Assembly: GCA_963722175.1 (NCBI GenBank)
Contig: CAVRKA010000007.1
Span: forward strand, 62,001-126,000
Reading direction: 5' to 3'
Length of the DNA stretch: 64,000 nucleotides
Origin: WHSW01 sp963722175
Lineage (GTDB): Bacteria > Actinomycetota > Thermoleophilia > Solirubrobacterales > 70-9
Shown here: positions 1 to 7,456 of the stretch, piece after piece
Position numbering within the stretch: position 1 is the stretch's first letter
How the letters are laid out: every line of letters begins with the position of its first letter
Notes under the pieces: generated by a model
The model's database searches: none
What the model saw: only the letters and a program-made list of their open reading frames with translations
Told to the model about the DNA's origin: nothing
Program-made: the position numbers and the translations under genes

Positions 1-667
1 TCCGCAGATCGCTCTTCAACCGGCCGAGCGCAACCACGCGCTGGCCGCAGTTCGCCTCGTCGTCGATGATCGAGTGGAAGTACACGAACGGGTTGTGGCG
101 GGTCGCGTACTGGTCGGTCGGCGAGGCCTCCTGCGCCAGGTCGGGACCGCCGATCGGCGGGTGCGCGCAGCTGGTACCACCGTCGCGGCGCGGGTCGTCA
201 CCCATGTCCTCCATGTAGCCGCGCCACGTCTTGACCGCCGTCTCGAGTTGATCGGCGACCGTGACCACCTCCGGCGGGTAGACGCATCCCTCGCCGACCG
301 CCTGGTCGTAGGCATCGAACCGCTCCGGCCGCAGCTCGATGAACCGCTCGCAGCTCCCCTGGGTGGCGGGGTTCTCCGACTGGCCACTGATCATCGTGAG
401 GTAGTTGCCGAGGCTGGAGTGGCCCGTGGCGTAGTACTCGGTCAGCAGCTGGCCCTTCGCCGGCAGGACCTCGGCCAGATACGGGGCCGGAGATTCCTCT
501 CCGAAGGTGACCTCGTAGTCCTTGTTCTCGAGGACGATCGTGAACACGTGCCCGATCGGCGGCAGCGCCGAGTCCTCGGAGGGGTCGTCGCCGCCGGCGA
601 AGATCGCGACGACGATCGCCGCCGCGATCACCACGGCCGCGATGATCACCGCCACGCGCAGGATCAT
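1..667 (-). CDS. Phosphoesterase family protein, 3' end outside window
   Basis: This is the N-terminal 222 residues of a membrane-anchored or exported protein; the gene runs off the left edge. Residues 1-27 form one hydrophobic segment (signal anchor) followed by an acidic GGDD linker. The mature part matches the PF04185 phosphoesterase family (phospholipase C/acid phosphatase AcpA type): the 'IVLENKDYE' start motif near residue 45 and 'GHSSLGNYLTMISGQ' near residue 85, which carry metal-binding and nucleophile residues in the family. By family knowledge it would hydrolyse phosphomonoesters or phospholipids outside the cytoplasm; the substrate is unknown. Its ATG overlaps the stop codon of the upstream glycosidase-like gene (ATGA), so the two are probably translated together. 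Confidence 0.8.
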   Translation of the reverse strand, partial: MILRVAVIIAAVVIAAAIVVAIFAGGDDPSEDSALPPIGHVFTIVLENKDYEVTFGEESPAPYLAEVLPAKGQLLTEYYATGHSSLGNYLTMISGQSENPATQGSCERFIELRPERFDAYDQAVGEGCVYPPEVVTVADQLETAVKTWRGYMEDMGDDPRRDGGTSCAHPPIGGPDLAQEASPTDQYATRHNPFVYFHSIIDDEANCGQRVVALGRLKSDLR

Positions 668-1830
668 CGGCGCCCGCTCGCGCCGTGGCGCCTGCTGAGC
701 GCCTCGACCAGCTCGCCGTACACCGTGAACGCCGGCTTCGGCGTGTAATCGTCGCGGAGGATCCCGTACTGCTGCTGGAAGTTCGGCGAGCTGGTGCGAT
801 GGTCGCGGAGGTCGAACCAGCGGTAGTCGGTGACGTTATAGGTGCCGCGGAACTCGTCGACCGCACCGACCATCTCGCGCATCGCATCGGCCTGCTGGGC
901 GTAGCTGCGCGCCGGCTCGAGCGTCGGGTAGCCGTTCTCCTCGACGTGGATCGGGACCGAGTCGGGGATGCCTGGGATCGGCAGGTAGCACTCGCGCAGC
1001 ACGCTCATCGCGTTGACCATCCCGTCGCGATAGCCGCCGGCCGTCTCCGCAGGGGGGAAGATCGTCCCGGGATAGGCGTCGAGTCCGACCCAATCGAGCG
1101 CGCGCACGAAGGGCTCGCCGCCGAGCGCGCCGACCTCGGTCCAGAACGACTGCTCGCGGCCGGGGTCGGTCCGGTAGGCCCAGTTGAAGCCGATCTTGAG
1201 CTGGTCGTACCCGAGCCGCTCGGCCTCGCGCTTGGCGGCGATCACGCCCCTGACCAGGGCCTCACGCGCCCCGTCGTAGTAACTGTCGGAGGCGTCGGGG
1301 GCGATCGGGAAGAAGTTGACCTCGTTGGTGACCTGCAGCGCCCGGACGTTCGGATTGGCGCCGAACTTGCGCACCACCCGCTCGACGAACCGCACCCACC
1401 CGTCGATGTTTCCCTCCTGCTCGGGGCGCGGGTGGTAGCGCAGCTGCAGCTCGACCAGGTAGCCGCGGCGCGTATAGCGCTCGGTCAGCTTCATGAAGTG
1501 CCGGATCCCGGGCGGGCCGAGCGACCAGAAGAAGCGGTTGAGACGGATGTAGAAAGGCGCCCCCGCGCCGGGCTCGAGCCGGCGCAGCGCCTGGCGCGTC
1601 TTGCCCGGCGAGTCGGGCACCGGCTCCACCGGTGGGCCGAGCGCGCCGGCGGTCCCGGCCGGGTTGATCCCGAAGCGCAGCCGCGGACCCGGCTCGGCGA
1701 CCACGCCCTCGGCCTCGGTCGCACCCAGGCAGGGGCCGTCGCCCTGGGCGGCCACCGGCGCCTCGCCCAGCGCGGCGAGCGCAAGGACGGCGATCAGGGA
1801 TCCGAGCCCTGCGGCGACCCGCACGCTCAC
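664..1830 (-). CDS. Secreted clan GH-A-like glycoside hydrolase
   Basis: I place the start at the GTG at 1830, just after the stop of the upstream gene; an in-frame ATG at 1872 would overlap that gene by 38 bp. From the GTG the protein (388 aa) opens with a clear signal peptide ending near 'APVAAQG'. The rest reads as a TIM-barrel glycosidase: 'LQVTNEVNFF' has the Asn-Glu pair typical of the clan GH-A acid/base, and 'IHVEENGYPT' gives a plausible strand-7 nucleophile Glu. 'DYRWFDLRD' near the C-terminus also fits. The exact GH family and substrate cannot be told; GH39/GH5-like cellulase or xylosidase folds are candidates. It is ATGA-coupled to the phosphoesterase, so both probably act at the cell surface. 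Confidence 0.65.
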   Translation of the reverse strand: MSVRVAAGLGSLIAVLALAALGEAPVAAQGDGPCLGATEAEGVVAEPGPRLRFGINPAGTAGALGPPVEPVPDSPGKTRQALRRLEPGAGAPFYIRLNRFFWSLGPPGIRHFMKLTERYTRRGYLVELQLRYHPRPEQEGNIDGWVRFVERVVRKFGANPNVRALQVTNEVNFFPIAPDASDSYYDGAREALVRGVIAAKREAERLGYDQLKIGFNWAYRTDPGREQSFWTEVGALGGEPFVRALDWVGLDAYPGTIFPPAETAGGYRDGMVNAMSVLRECYLPIPGIPDSVPIHVEENGYPTLEPARSYAQQADAMREMVGAVDEFRGTYNVTDYRWFDLRDHRTSSPNFQQQYGILRDDYTPKPAFTVYGELVEALSRRHGASGRR

Positions 1831-1834
1831 GGGG

Positions 1835-3031
1835 CTACTCGGTGGCACTCGCGGCCGGCTTGCGCGCGGCAAGCCTCACAACCACGGGATCGTCGTCCTG
1901 GAACACGGCGAGGCCATTCGATTCGACCACGGACTCCACCTCGAGGCCGGCCTCGGCGACGCGGGCCGTCAGCTCCTCCGCGACGATGAAGCGCCGGTAG
2001 TGCCCGTGGATCCTCTCGGTCGGACTGAGCACCTCTCCCTTGCGAGCGAGGGGATCGTGGATCGATCGCGCCTCGAGATAGAGCCGGCCACCGGGCCGGA
2101 GCAGCCTTGCTGCCGCAGGATGGAAGACCTGCTCCTCGTCGAGAGTCATCGCATGCAGCACGAAGCGCGCGTAGACAGCGTCGAACGCACCGGAAGGAAG
2201 GTCGGCCTCCTCCAACCGTCCGTGCCGAAACGCGATCTCAGCGTCATGGGTCTCCCTGCAGAACTCGATGGCGACTGGCGAGGCGTCGATCGCCGTCACC
2301 GCCAGCCCCGTCTGAGCGAAGTACACGGAGTCTCTGCCGTTCCCGCAGCCGACCTCGACCAGGTCCCGCTCGCCGCCCGACATGTGCTGCCTGACATGAA
2401 CGGCGAACGGTGAAGGATCCGAGGGCGCGGCACCGGCGGCATAGCAGGAGTCCCAATGCTCAGCGCGGCCCCGATCGGAGTGTTGATCGCGAACGGATCG
2501 GTACTGGTCGATGATCCGCCGGGCCACCGCGCCCAAGTCGGCGCCGTCGGGATTCGGGACCGTCAGATGGGGCTGCTCGGGCGGCTCGTAGCGGGCCGTG
2601 TTGGCGGGCGAATCGTCGTACACCCGTTTTCCGGCCGCTGCATCCCGCCGCCGGCGCACCTCCTCCGGGACCGACGCGTACACGAGCACGGCCCGGTCGA
2701 TGTTCTGCGAGAACCATTCGTAGACCTCCCGGTACATCGCCGCCGCGGCGATCACCACGACCATGCCCTGTGAGGCGATGTGACTGCACAGCCTGAAATA
2801 GACGCGTGCGAGCTCGCGACGCTCCTCGTCGGAGTACCCGCGTCCGCCCAGGATCCCCCGTAGGTCATCGCCGTCGAGGAACACGGAGGGGGTTTCGGAT
2901 CGTCGAAGCTCGGCCGCCACGTGACGACCGATGCTCGTCTTACCCGCCGACGAGTATCCGGTGATCCAGATCACGCCGTGGGGAGCGGGGCCTTGCCGAC
3001 CGCCGGCGCGTGCGGAATCGCTCGCGTTCAT
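1835..3031 (-). CDS. APS-kinase-like / SAM methyltransferase fusion
   Basis: Two-domain protein of 398 aa. Residues 19-178 resemble adenylylsulfate kinase (CysC): P-loop 'GYSSAGKTS' at 25-33, 'LDGDDLR' at 52-58 and 'GYSDEERRELAR' at 65-76. The usual CysC substrate motif with Ser-Pro is replaced by Ala-rich 'AAAAMYREV', so the phosphate acceptor may differ from APS. Residues 191-398 form a class I SAM methyltransferase with 'VEVGCGNGRDS' (225 on) and 'TAIDASPVAIE', of the TehB/UbiE type. The ATG at 3031 was chosen because it lies downstream of the divergent FkbM start and forms ATGA with a 20-codon remnant identical in style to the C-terminus of the glycerophosphotransferase gene at 4097. The context suggests modification of a surface glycan. 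Such kinases are also used in capsule phosphoramidate synthesis (Cj1415), so sulfation is not the only option. Confidence 0.75.
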   Translation of the reverse strand: MNASDSARAGGRQGPAPHGVIWITGYSSAGKTSIGRHVAAELRRSETPSVFLDGDDLRGILGGRGYSDEERRELARVYFRLCSHIASQGMVVVIAAAAMYREVYEWFSQNIDRAVLVYASVPEEVRRRRDAAAGKRVYDDSPANTARYEPPEQPHLTVPNPDGADLGAVARRIIDQYRSVRDQHSDRGRAEHWDSCYAAGAAPSDPSPFAVHVRQHMSGGERDLVEVGCGNGRDSVYFAQTGLAVTAIDASPVAIEFCRETHDAEIAFRHGRLEEADLPSGAFDAVYARFVLHAMTLDEEQVFHPAAARLLRPGGRLYLEARSIHDPLARKGEVLSPTERIHGHYRRFIVAEELTARVAEAGLEVESVVESNGLAVFQDDDPVVVRLAARKPAASATE

Positions 3032-3069
3032 GCCGTGCTGGTCTCCGGCACCCACGATGAGGTGCCGAA
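3025..3069. repeat. Direct repeat copy 1 (45 bp, 40/45 matches with 4094-4138)
   Basis: This copy covers the start codon of the kinase/methyltransferase gene. Read on the minus strand it encodes 'FGTSSWVPETSTA' followed by TGA, almost the same as the C-terminal 13 residues of the gene at 4097-5476. An ATG at 3088 opens this remnant as a 20-codon reading frame, but similarity to the full gene stops at the repeat edge. Confidence 0.85.
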
Positions 3070-3133
3070 TCCTCGCCAGCCGGCATCCATGGACTAAGCG
3101 TAGCTGCAGAAGTGGTCCCGATAGGCTCATCGC

Positions 3134-4093
3134 GTGCGAACGGTTGGCGATCTGCTGTCTGAGCAGCGCGTGAGCAGCTTCGGGGCGCTGCTGCGCGCGT
3201 ACCGCGACGCGGGATACGAGCTGCGAAACGGGGTCGACGGGGGAGCGGGCTCGGGAACTACGGCGAAGGCGATGGCACGCTGCCTGAGTGGAGATGTGTA
3301 CGCCTTCGAGCCGTTCGCGGGTAACCATCGCTTCTTCGTCGGAGCCGATCTGCGCATTCGGCTGATGCCCTTCGCGCTGGCGGGTGAGCCGGGCCGGCGC
3401 TCGTTCGCCGTCTCATCGACCGTCAGTGCCGACTCCGAGTGGGGGCAGCGAGGGATGGAGGGCTACTCGTCGGTCGGGCGGCTCGTGGAGGATGGCGACT
3501 TCACCGTGGAGTGTGTGCGGGCGGACGACGCGGTGACGCAGCCCGTCGATTTCGTCAAGCTCGATCTGCAGGGCGGCGAGCTCGATGCGCTCAAGGGAAT
3601 GCCTCGCATCCTGTCCGAAGCGGAGTTTCTGTGGATCGAGTTCTGCGGCTCCGAGGAGCTGTTCTCGTTCCTGCTCGACCAGGGCTTCGCCATCTTCGAC
3701 ACCCAGTACGTGCTGGTCGGCGAGCGCGACGAGGGGTTCTCGGTCGCCGAGGAAGCGGTCACGCTCTCGACGGGCAAGGCCGCCTGGAAGGGTTACCGCC
3801 GCGAGCGGTGGGAGCCCTACGACGCCGTGTTCCGCGAGAAGCGGGAGACCGGGCTCGTGCAAACCGATCTCGTGTGCGTGAGGCAGGAGCGGCTCGAGAC
3901 GTTCTCGCGGATTGTCACGGGTGGCCGTGACGACAAGCGGAGACAGCGGCGGCGCCGTCGGCGTAACCGCGACCGGACCCGGCTCGGTGGCTGTAACCAC
4001 GAGTGGACCCAGCTCCGGCCCGACGCCATCTCATGCAAGCTCTGCGGACTGTCCAAGCCGCTGCCACCGCGGGCTCTGTCGCCGAGCTCCTGA
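3134..4093 (+). CDS. FkbM-family SAM-dependent methyltransferase with unusual tail
   Basis: 319-aa protein starting at GTG 3134. The core (about residues 30-260) is an FkbM-type class I methyltransferase: 'VDGGAGSGTTA' SAM loop, 'VYAFEPFAGN' acidic strand and 'VDFVKLDLQGGELDALKG', the family hallmark (usually IKIDVEGaE). FkbM enzymes O-methylate sugars or other hydroxyls, often in polysaccharide or antibiotic loci, which suits the neighbouring glycerophosphotransferase. After residue 265 comes a very basic stretch (ten Arg/Lys within 15 residues) and then 'CNHEWTQ...CKLCG', which looks like a small zinc ribbon. This tail overlaps DNA repeats that fit another reading frame better (see findings), so the natural C-terminus is uncertain. 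The gene lies between two copies of a 45-bp direct repeat and opposes both neighbours, signs of insertion. Confidence 0.8.
   Translation: MRTVGDLLSEQRVSSFGALLRAYRDAGYELRNGVDGGAGSGTTAKAMARCLSGDVYAFEPFAGNHRFFVGADLRIRLMPFALAGEPGRRSFAVSSTVSADSEWGQRGMEGYSSVGRLVEDGDFTVECVRADDAVTQPVDFVKLDLQGGELDALKGMPRILSEAEFLWIEFCGSEELFSFLLDQGFAIFDTQYVLVGERDEGFSVAEEAVTLSTGKAAWKGYRRERWEPYDAVFREKRETGLVQTDLVCVRQERLETFSRIVTGGRDDKRRQRRRRRRNRDRTRLGGCNHEWTQLRPDAISCKLCGLSKPLPPRALSPSS
3921..4007. repeat. Three degenerate 21-bp repeats in the FkbM 3' end
   Basis: Copies start at 3921, 3957 and 3987. In the frame beginning at 3921 the first and third both read VAVTTSG and the middle one VGVTATG. All five differences between the first and third copies fall at the third codon position of that frame, which is not the FkbM frame. 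The minus-strand frame that pairs with it (reading VVTAT) is equally compatible. Confidence 0.7.
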
Positions 4094-4138
4094 CGTTCAA
4101 GCCTTGCTGGTTTCCGGCACGCGCGATGAGGTGCCGAA
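4094..4138. repeat. Direct repeat copy 2 (45 bp)
   Basis: This is the C-terminal coding end and stop codon of the glycerophosphotransferase gene (minus strand, 'FGTSSRVPETSKA' then TGA). It matches 3025-3069 at 40 of 45 positions, with a period of 1069 bp that spans the whole FkbM gene. Confidence 0.85.
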
Positions 4139-5476
4139 GTGCAGCGCGATCTCGTCGTGCATCACCTGCTGGTTTGCGTTCAACGTCCCGCGACCGCGTC
4201 CAGACCAGTCACCCAGGCGCTCGAGGTGTCGGTCGGCCTCGCCTTCCTCGCCGGACGGCGTCCACGGCCGGCGAGGGATCGAGAGCCAGTCGGGGTGGCT
4301 CCCGCCCCGAGCGAACACGTCCAGATGCGCGGCGAGGTACTCGGCGGCCGTGCCCGGGTTGTAGAGGTACGCGCTGGCCGCGCGGTGGATCCTCTTGCGC
4401 CAGCGCCGTGCGTCGGCGATCCCGGATCGCACCGCCTCGTTGAAGGCCGGTACGGTCCGCGCCGAGTAACCGAACGGCAATTGCGTCAGCGCGGCCCGGT
4501 CCCTCGTTGACACGTCCGGCGTGCTGTCGGATCCCAGGTCAACGAAGACCAGCGGCCGCTCTGTCGCGATCGAGAACGTGATCGCGGACGACGAACTGTC
4601 GGTTACGGCTAGCGCGCAGCGGCGCTGGTACGGGATGCCGGTCGGCGTGTCGTCGAACAGAAAGCGAGGCTCAGACGCGAACCTCGCGGCGATCGCGCGT
4701 CCGAGCTCGCGATCCTTCCGACCGGGGTACGGACGAAAGACGACCCGGTATTCCGGAAAGGCATCGAGGAGCGAGGTCAGGATGATCTCGCCGTCCTCTC
4801 GGACGCGCGTGACGCTCGACCCGGTCGAGGTGGGGCAGTAGACGATGTGGTCGTGTGGCTCTCCTTCGGAGAGCACGCGTCGGGAGTAGTCGAGCTTCGG
4901 ATACCCGGCCGGGACGATGTCGAGGCTCGGGCGCCGTCCTTCCAGGAACGGCTCTGGATAGACGCCCTGAATGAATGAATAGTCCTCCTCGTTCCACTCG
5001 CGCTGGCGCACCGCGAGGACGAAATAGTCGAGCGAGCGGATGATCGTGGGAGCGGCCCGGATCAGACTCGCCCCGTCAGCCGCAAACCCGTGCTCCTTCA
5101 GGTAGGCGTCGGGCAGCGAATGGAAGATCCCGACCGTCGATGCGCCGCGAGGAGCCGCGACCTTCCGATTCTCGGACGAGAACACGAGATCGACGTCCCG
5201 AAGGTCTGCGATGCGGGCGGGCGTCAGGCGCGCGAACTCGACCTCCTCGAATCCGACCAGCTCGTCCGGCGAAGGTCTGATCTTGCGGGGGAGCAACACG
5301 ACGGCGAGCTGGCCGGCGTCCTGAATCGCCTTCGCGAGGGCTATATAGGTTGTGATCCTCGCCTGGGTGCTGGCCCACAGGAGCGAGAACAGGCGGCCGT
5401 CCTTCTCGTCGATGCGCCTCTGCAGCGCGTCGCCGTTGGGGTAGGCAAGCGCGACCTCGCCGGTCATGTCGACCAC
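4097..5476 (-). CDS. CDP-glycerol glycerophosphotransferase-family (TagF-like) protein
   Basis: 459-aa cytoplasmic GT-B type protein with no membrane segment. 'TDSSSSAITFSIATERPLVF' (about residues 300-320) matches the conserved 'TDYSS...GKPVIFY' signature of CDP-glycerol/teichoic-acid polymerases (PF04464), and 'VVFRPYPGRKD' before it fits the 'HP' active-site strand of that fold, though the His is replaced by Tyr here. 'YNPGTAAEYLAAHLD' is the usual C-terminal helix. Family members transfer polyol-phosphate units to surface glycans; the donor here is unknown. A GTG at 5476 and an ATG at 5467 are both possible starts. The gene lies 7 bp after the MaoC gene, and its last 45 bp are duplicated before the kinase/methyltransferase gene, suggesting those two genes once adjoined with an ATGA overlap. 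Confidence 0.7.
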   Translation of the reverse strand: MVDMTGEVALAYPNGDALQRRIDEKDGRLFSLLWASTQARITTYIALAKAIQDAGQLAVVLLPRKIRPSPDELVGFEEVEFARLTPARIADLRDVDLVFSSENRKVAAPRGASTVGIFHSLPDAYLKEHGFAADGASLIRAAPTIIRSLDYFVLAVRQREWNEEDYSFIQGVYPEPFLEGRRPSLDIVPAGYPKLDYSRRVLSEGEPHDHIVYCPTSTGSSVTRVREDGEIILTSLLDAFPEYRVVFRPYPGRKDRELGRAIAARFASEPRFLFDDTPTGIPYQRRCALAVTDSSSSAITFSIATERPLVFVDLGSDSTPDVSTRDRAALTQLPFGYSARTVPAFNEAVRSGIADARRWRKRIHRAASAYLYNPGTAAEYLAAHLDVFARGGSHPDWLSIPRRPWTPSGEEGEADRHLERLGDWSGRGRGTLNANQQVMHDEIALHFGTSSRVPETSKA

Positions 5477-5483
5477 ACCCGTG

Positions 5484-6026
5484 CTACTCGACGTCGCCCT
5501 CGGCCTTCGGGGGCTCGCCGTTGGGTCGCTTCGGGATCAGGACGGTGCGCTTGAACTCGGCGACCAGCGTGTTGTCCTGCTTGTAGACGCGGGTGTGGAC
5601 CTTGACGATCCCGCGGTCGGGCTTCGACTCCGACGGTCGCACCTCGAGCACCTCGGACTCGCAGTAGAGCGTGTCGCCGTGGAAGACCGGGTTCGGGTGG
5701 CTGAGCTCCTCGGTCGCGAGGTTGGCGATCGCCTTGCCGGAGACGTCGGAGACCGTCATCCCGACCGCGAGCGAGTAGACGAGCGGTCCGACCACGACGT
5801 TCTGGCCCTGCTGCGACTGCCCGGCGTACACGTCGTTGATGTGCAGCGGGTGGTGGTTCATCGTGATCAGGCAGAAGAGGTGGTCGTCGGCCTCGGTCAC
5901 CGTCTTCGCCGGCCAATGCTTGTAGACGGCGCCCTCCTCGAACTCCTCGAGGTAGCGCCCGTAAGCGTGGGCGCCGGACGCTTCGCGCTCGGCCTGGTCG
6001 GTTGAAAGCTTGTGTTCGTCGTTCAT
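5484..6026 (-). CDS. MaoC-family hydratase (mesaconyl-CoA hydratase-like)
   Basis: 180-aa hot-dog-fold enoyl-CoA hydratase. 'HPLHINDVYAGQSQQGQ' (about 59-75) contains the MaoC catalytic Asp/His pair seen as 'D.NPLH.D...A'. 'LSHPNPVFHGDTLYCESEVL' is the second-strand signature of the mesaconyl-CoA/β-methylmalyl-CoA dehydratase branch. It would hydrate a 2-enoyl-CoA in the cytoplasm. Similar proteins sit beside CitE-like lyases and acyl-CoA dehydrogenases (for example the Rv2498c-Rv2500c cluster), and both of those are encoded within the next 6 kb here. That supports a role in branched-chain or C4/C5 dicarboxyl-CoA metabolism. The ATG at 6026 starts the conserved region directly. Confidence 0.85.
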   Translation of the reverse strand: MNDEHKLSTDQAEREASGAHAYGRYLEEFEEGAVYKHWPAKTVTEADDHLFCLITMNHHPLHINDVYAGQSQQGQNVVVGPLVYSLAVGMTVSDVSGKAIANLATEELSHPNPVFHGDTLYCESEVLEVRPSESKPDRGIVKVHTRVYKQDNTLVAEFKRTVLIPKRPNGEPPKAEGDVE

Positions 6027-6051
6027 TCGGCGCGGAAGGGTAGCGGTGGCC

Positions 6052-7095
6052 TCAGGCCATCGTCGAGGTGACGCCCTCGAAGCGGCCGATGTCTGCGACC
6101 TCATCCGCGATCGCCGTCTCGATCCCGGGGTCGAGCGGCTCGAACGGCTCGATCGTGACCGCGAGCCGCTTACCGCTGCGCTTCGAGGACCAGGTTCCCA
6201 CGATGCGCCCGTCGACCGTGATCGTCGGCCGGATGATCCCGCCGCCTGGATTGACGGTCCTCGCGTGCTCCGCGTCGATCGCGAACGAGCGATCCACATA
6301 GCCCAGGTTGTAGTTGTCGTAAGCCCCCAGCAGGCGCACGACGGGCGAACGGGCCGCTCGCGTGGCACGGCGCGGTTCGGCGGCGATGCGGTCGAAGGCG
6401 AGCCGGGTGTCGCGGAGCGGCAACCCAGCCCAGCGCGCCATGTCCCGCTCATCCGCCGGGCCGTAGGCCCGCAGGTATCGCCGCGCCAGCTCGGCGAGTG
6501 ACTCGTCGCGCGGCCGGCGCTCGAGCGGGCCGAGCCAGTCCTCGGTGCGCACCAGGCAGGTCTGGCCGCCGCGGTCGGGGCCGAGGCACAGGCTGCCGTC
6601 GAGCGTCGCCAGCAGCCAGAGGTGGACCTTGAACTCCTGGCCGGTCTCGAAGCCGGCGCGCTCGAGGCGTTCGCCGAGCTCCGGTCGGGTCAGCGGCCCC
6701 TCGCCGTCGACGGCGTCGTGGAGCAGCTTCAGGGCCCGGTCCTGGCCGCGGCGGTCGAGCCCGAAGTCGGCCAGCCGCTTGCGCGACCAGCGGACGATGA
6801 TCGGCGCGAACAGCGGCAGGATCCAGCCCGCGTCCTCGACCGCGATCAGGTGGATGGTCTTGCGCATCATCCAGGCGCGCAGCAGCGAGCGCTCCTCGGT
6901 CCGGGCGCGGTCGACGTCGGCGGCGGTCAGCCCGCCCGCACGGGCGCGGAAGGCGAGCCTCGCCGCCCGCGGCTCCTGGGCCTGGACCGGCCCGGCGAGC
7001 CGGACGACGTCCACCGGGTGCCGCATCGCCCGCGGACGGTGAAAGAGCTGCGAGGCGGCGCGGCGCCTGGCGAGCGGCGCTGTGGAGCCCGGCAC
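6052..7095 (-). CDS. Winged-helix AlkZ/YcaQ-like DNA-binding protein
   Basis: 347-aa protein of the HTH_42 (PF06224) family. 'GPVQAQEPRAARLAFRAR' near residue 35 carries the Gln-rich motif that in AlkZ DNA glycosylases positions the lesion. 'SLLRAWMMRKTIHLI' near residue 70 and the C-terminal 'LLGAYDNYNLGYVDR' are also family hallmarks. Characterised relatives unhook interstrand crosslinks or remove alkylated bases, but many actinobacterial paralogues have no proven activity, so the repair role is inference. It starts with GTG at 7095, sharing one base with the stop of the SCP2 gene upstream (TAGTG), hence probably cotranslated with the lipid-metabolism genes. No signal or membrane segment. 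Confidence 0.8.
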   Translation of the reverse strand: MPGSTAPLARRRAASQLFHRPRAMRHPVDVVRLAGPVQAQEPRAARLAFRARAGGLTAADVDRARTEERSLLRAWMMRKTIHLIAVEDAGWILPLFAPIIVRWSRKRLADFGLDRRGQDRALKLLHDAVDGEGPLTRPELGERLERAGFETGQEFKVHLWLLATLDGSLCLGPDRGGQTCLVRTEDWLGPLERRPRDESLAELARRYLRAYGPADERDMARWAGLPLRDTRLAFDRIAAEPRRATRAARSPVVRLLGAYDNYNLGYVDRSFAIDAEHARTVNPGGGIIRPTITVDGRIVGTWSSKRSGKRLAVTIEPFEPLDPGIETAIADEVADIGRFEGVTSTMA

Positions 7096-7448
7096 TAGGT
7101 CGAGGCGGCGATCGCCTTGCCGAGCAACCGCTTGACGCGGTCGTCGCCCCCGACGTTCAGGTGGCCGTAGTAGAAGGCGTCGCGCCAGTCGGCGAGCCCA
7201 CCCTCCTCGGCGAGGAGCGCGAACATCGTCTTCGGGATCGCAAGCGTGATCCGCGCGTCATCGGCATCGCCCTCGGTCGCCTTCGGTCCCGGCACCTCGA
7301 TCCGGAAGACCTCCGACTTGCCGGGCGCCGTCAGCCCACCGGAGGTGAGCTCGAGCGAGAACACCAGCTTCAGACCGGCGAGCGCCGGCACCTCCGCCTG
7401 CACGCGCTGCACGGCGACGACGATCAGCTCGCTGGTCGCGGCGGCCAC
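7095..7448 (-). CDS. SCP2 sterol-binding-like protein
   Basis: 117-aa single-domain protein of the SCP2 fold. 'EVPALAGLKLVFSLEL' gives the first β-strands, 'DARITLAIPKTMFALLAEE' the central helix turn, and 'DAFYYGHLNVGGDDRVKRLLG' the C-terminal 'G.l...GD......l' signature. Such proteins bind acyl chains, acyl-CoA or sterol-like lipids in a hydrophobic tunnel. It is a close paralogue of the next gene (7457-7822). Both follow the acyl-CoA dehydrogenase with almost no spacing, so they may carry its substrate. Start is GTG 7448, right behind the paralogue's stop. Confidence 0.75.
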   Translation of the reverse strand: MAAATSELIVVAVQRVQAEVPALAGLKLVFSLELTSGGLTAPGKSEVFRIEVPGPKATEGDADDARITLAIPKTMFALLAEEGGLADWRDAFYYGHLNVGGDDRVKRLLGKAIAAST

Positions 7449-7456
7449 GACGGCGC

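Noticed and set aside
3413..4000. Long open frame antisense to the FkbM gene
   Set aside because: It mirrors the FkbM coding periodicity and shows no motif of its own; only its first 30 residues coincide with the repeat region described separately.
3025..4138. Insertion sequence as explanation for the direct repeats
   Set aside because: No transposase, no terminal inverted repeats, and 45 bp is too long for a usual target-site duplication.
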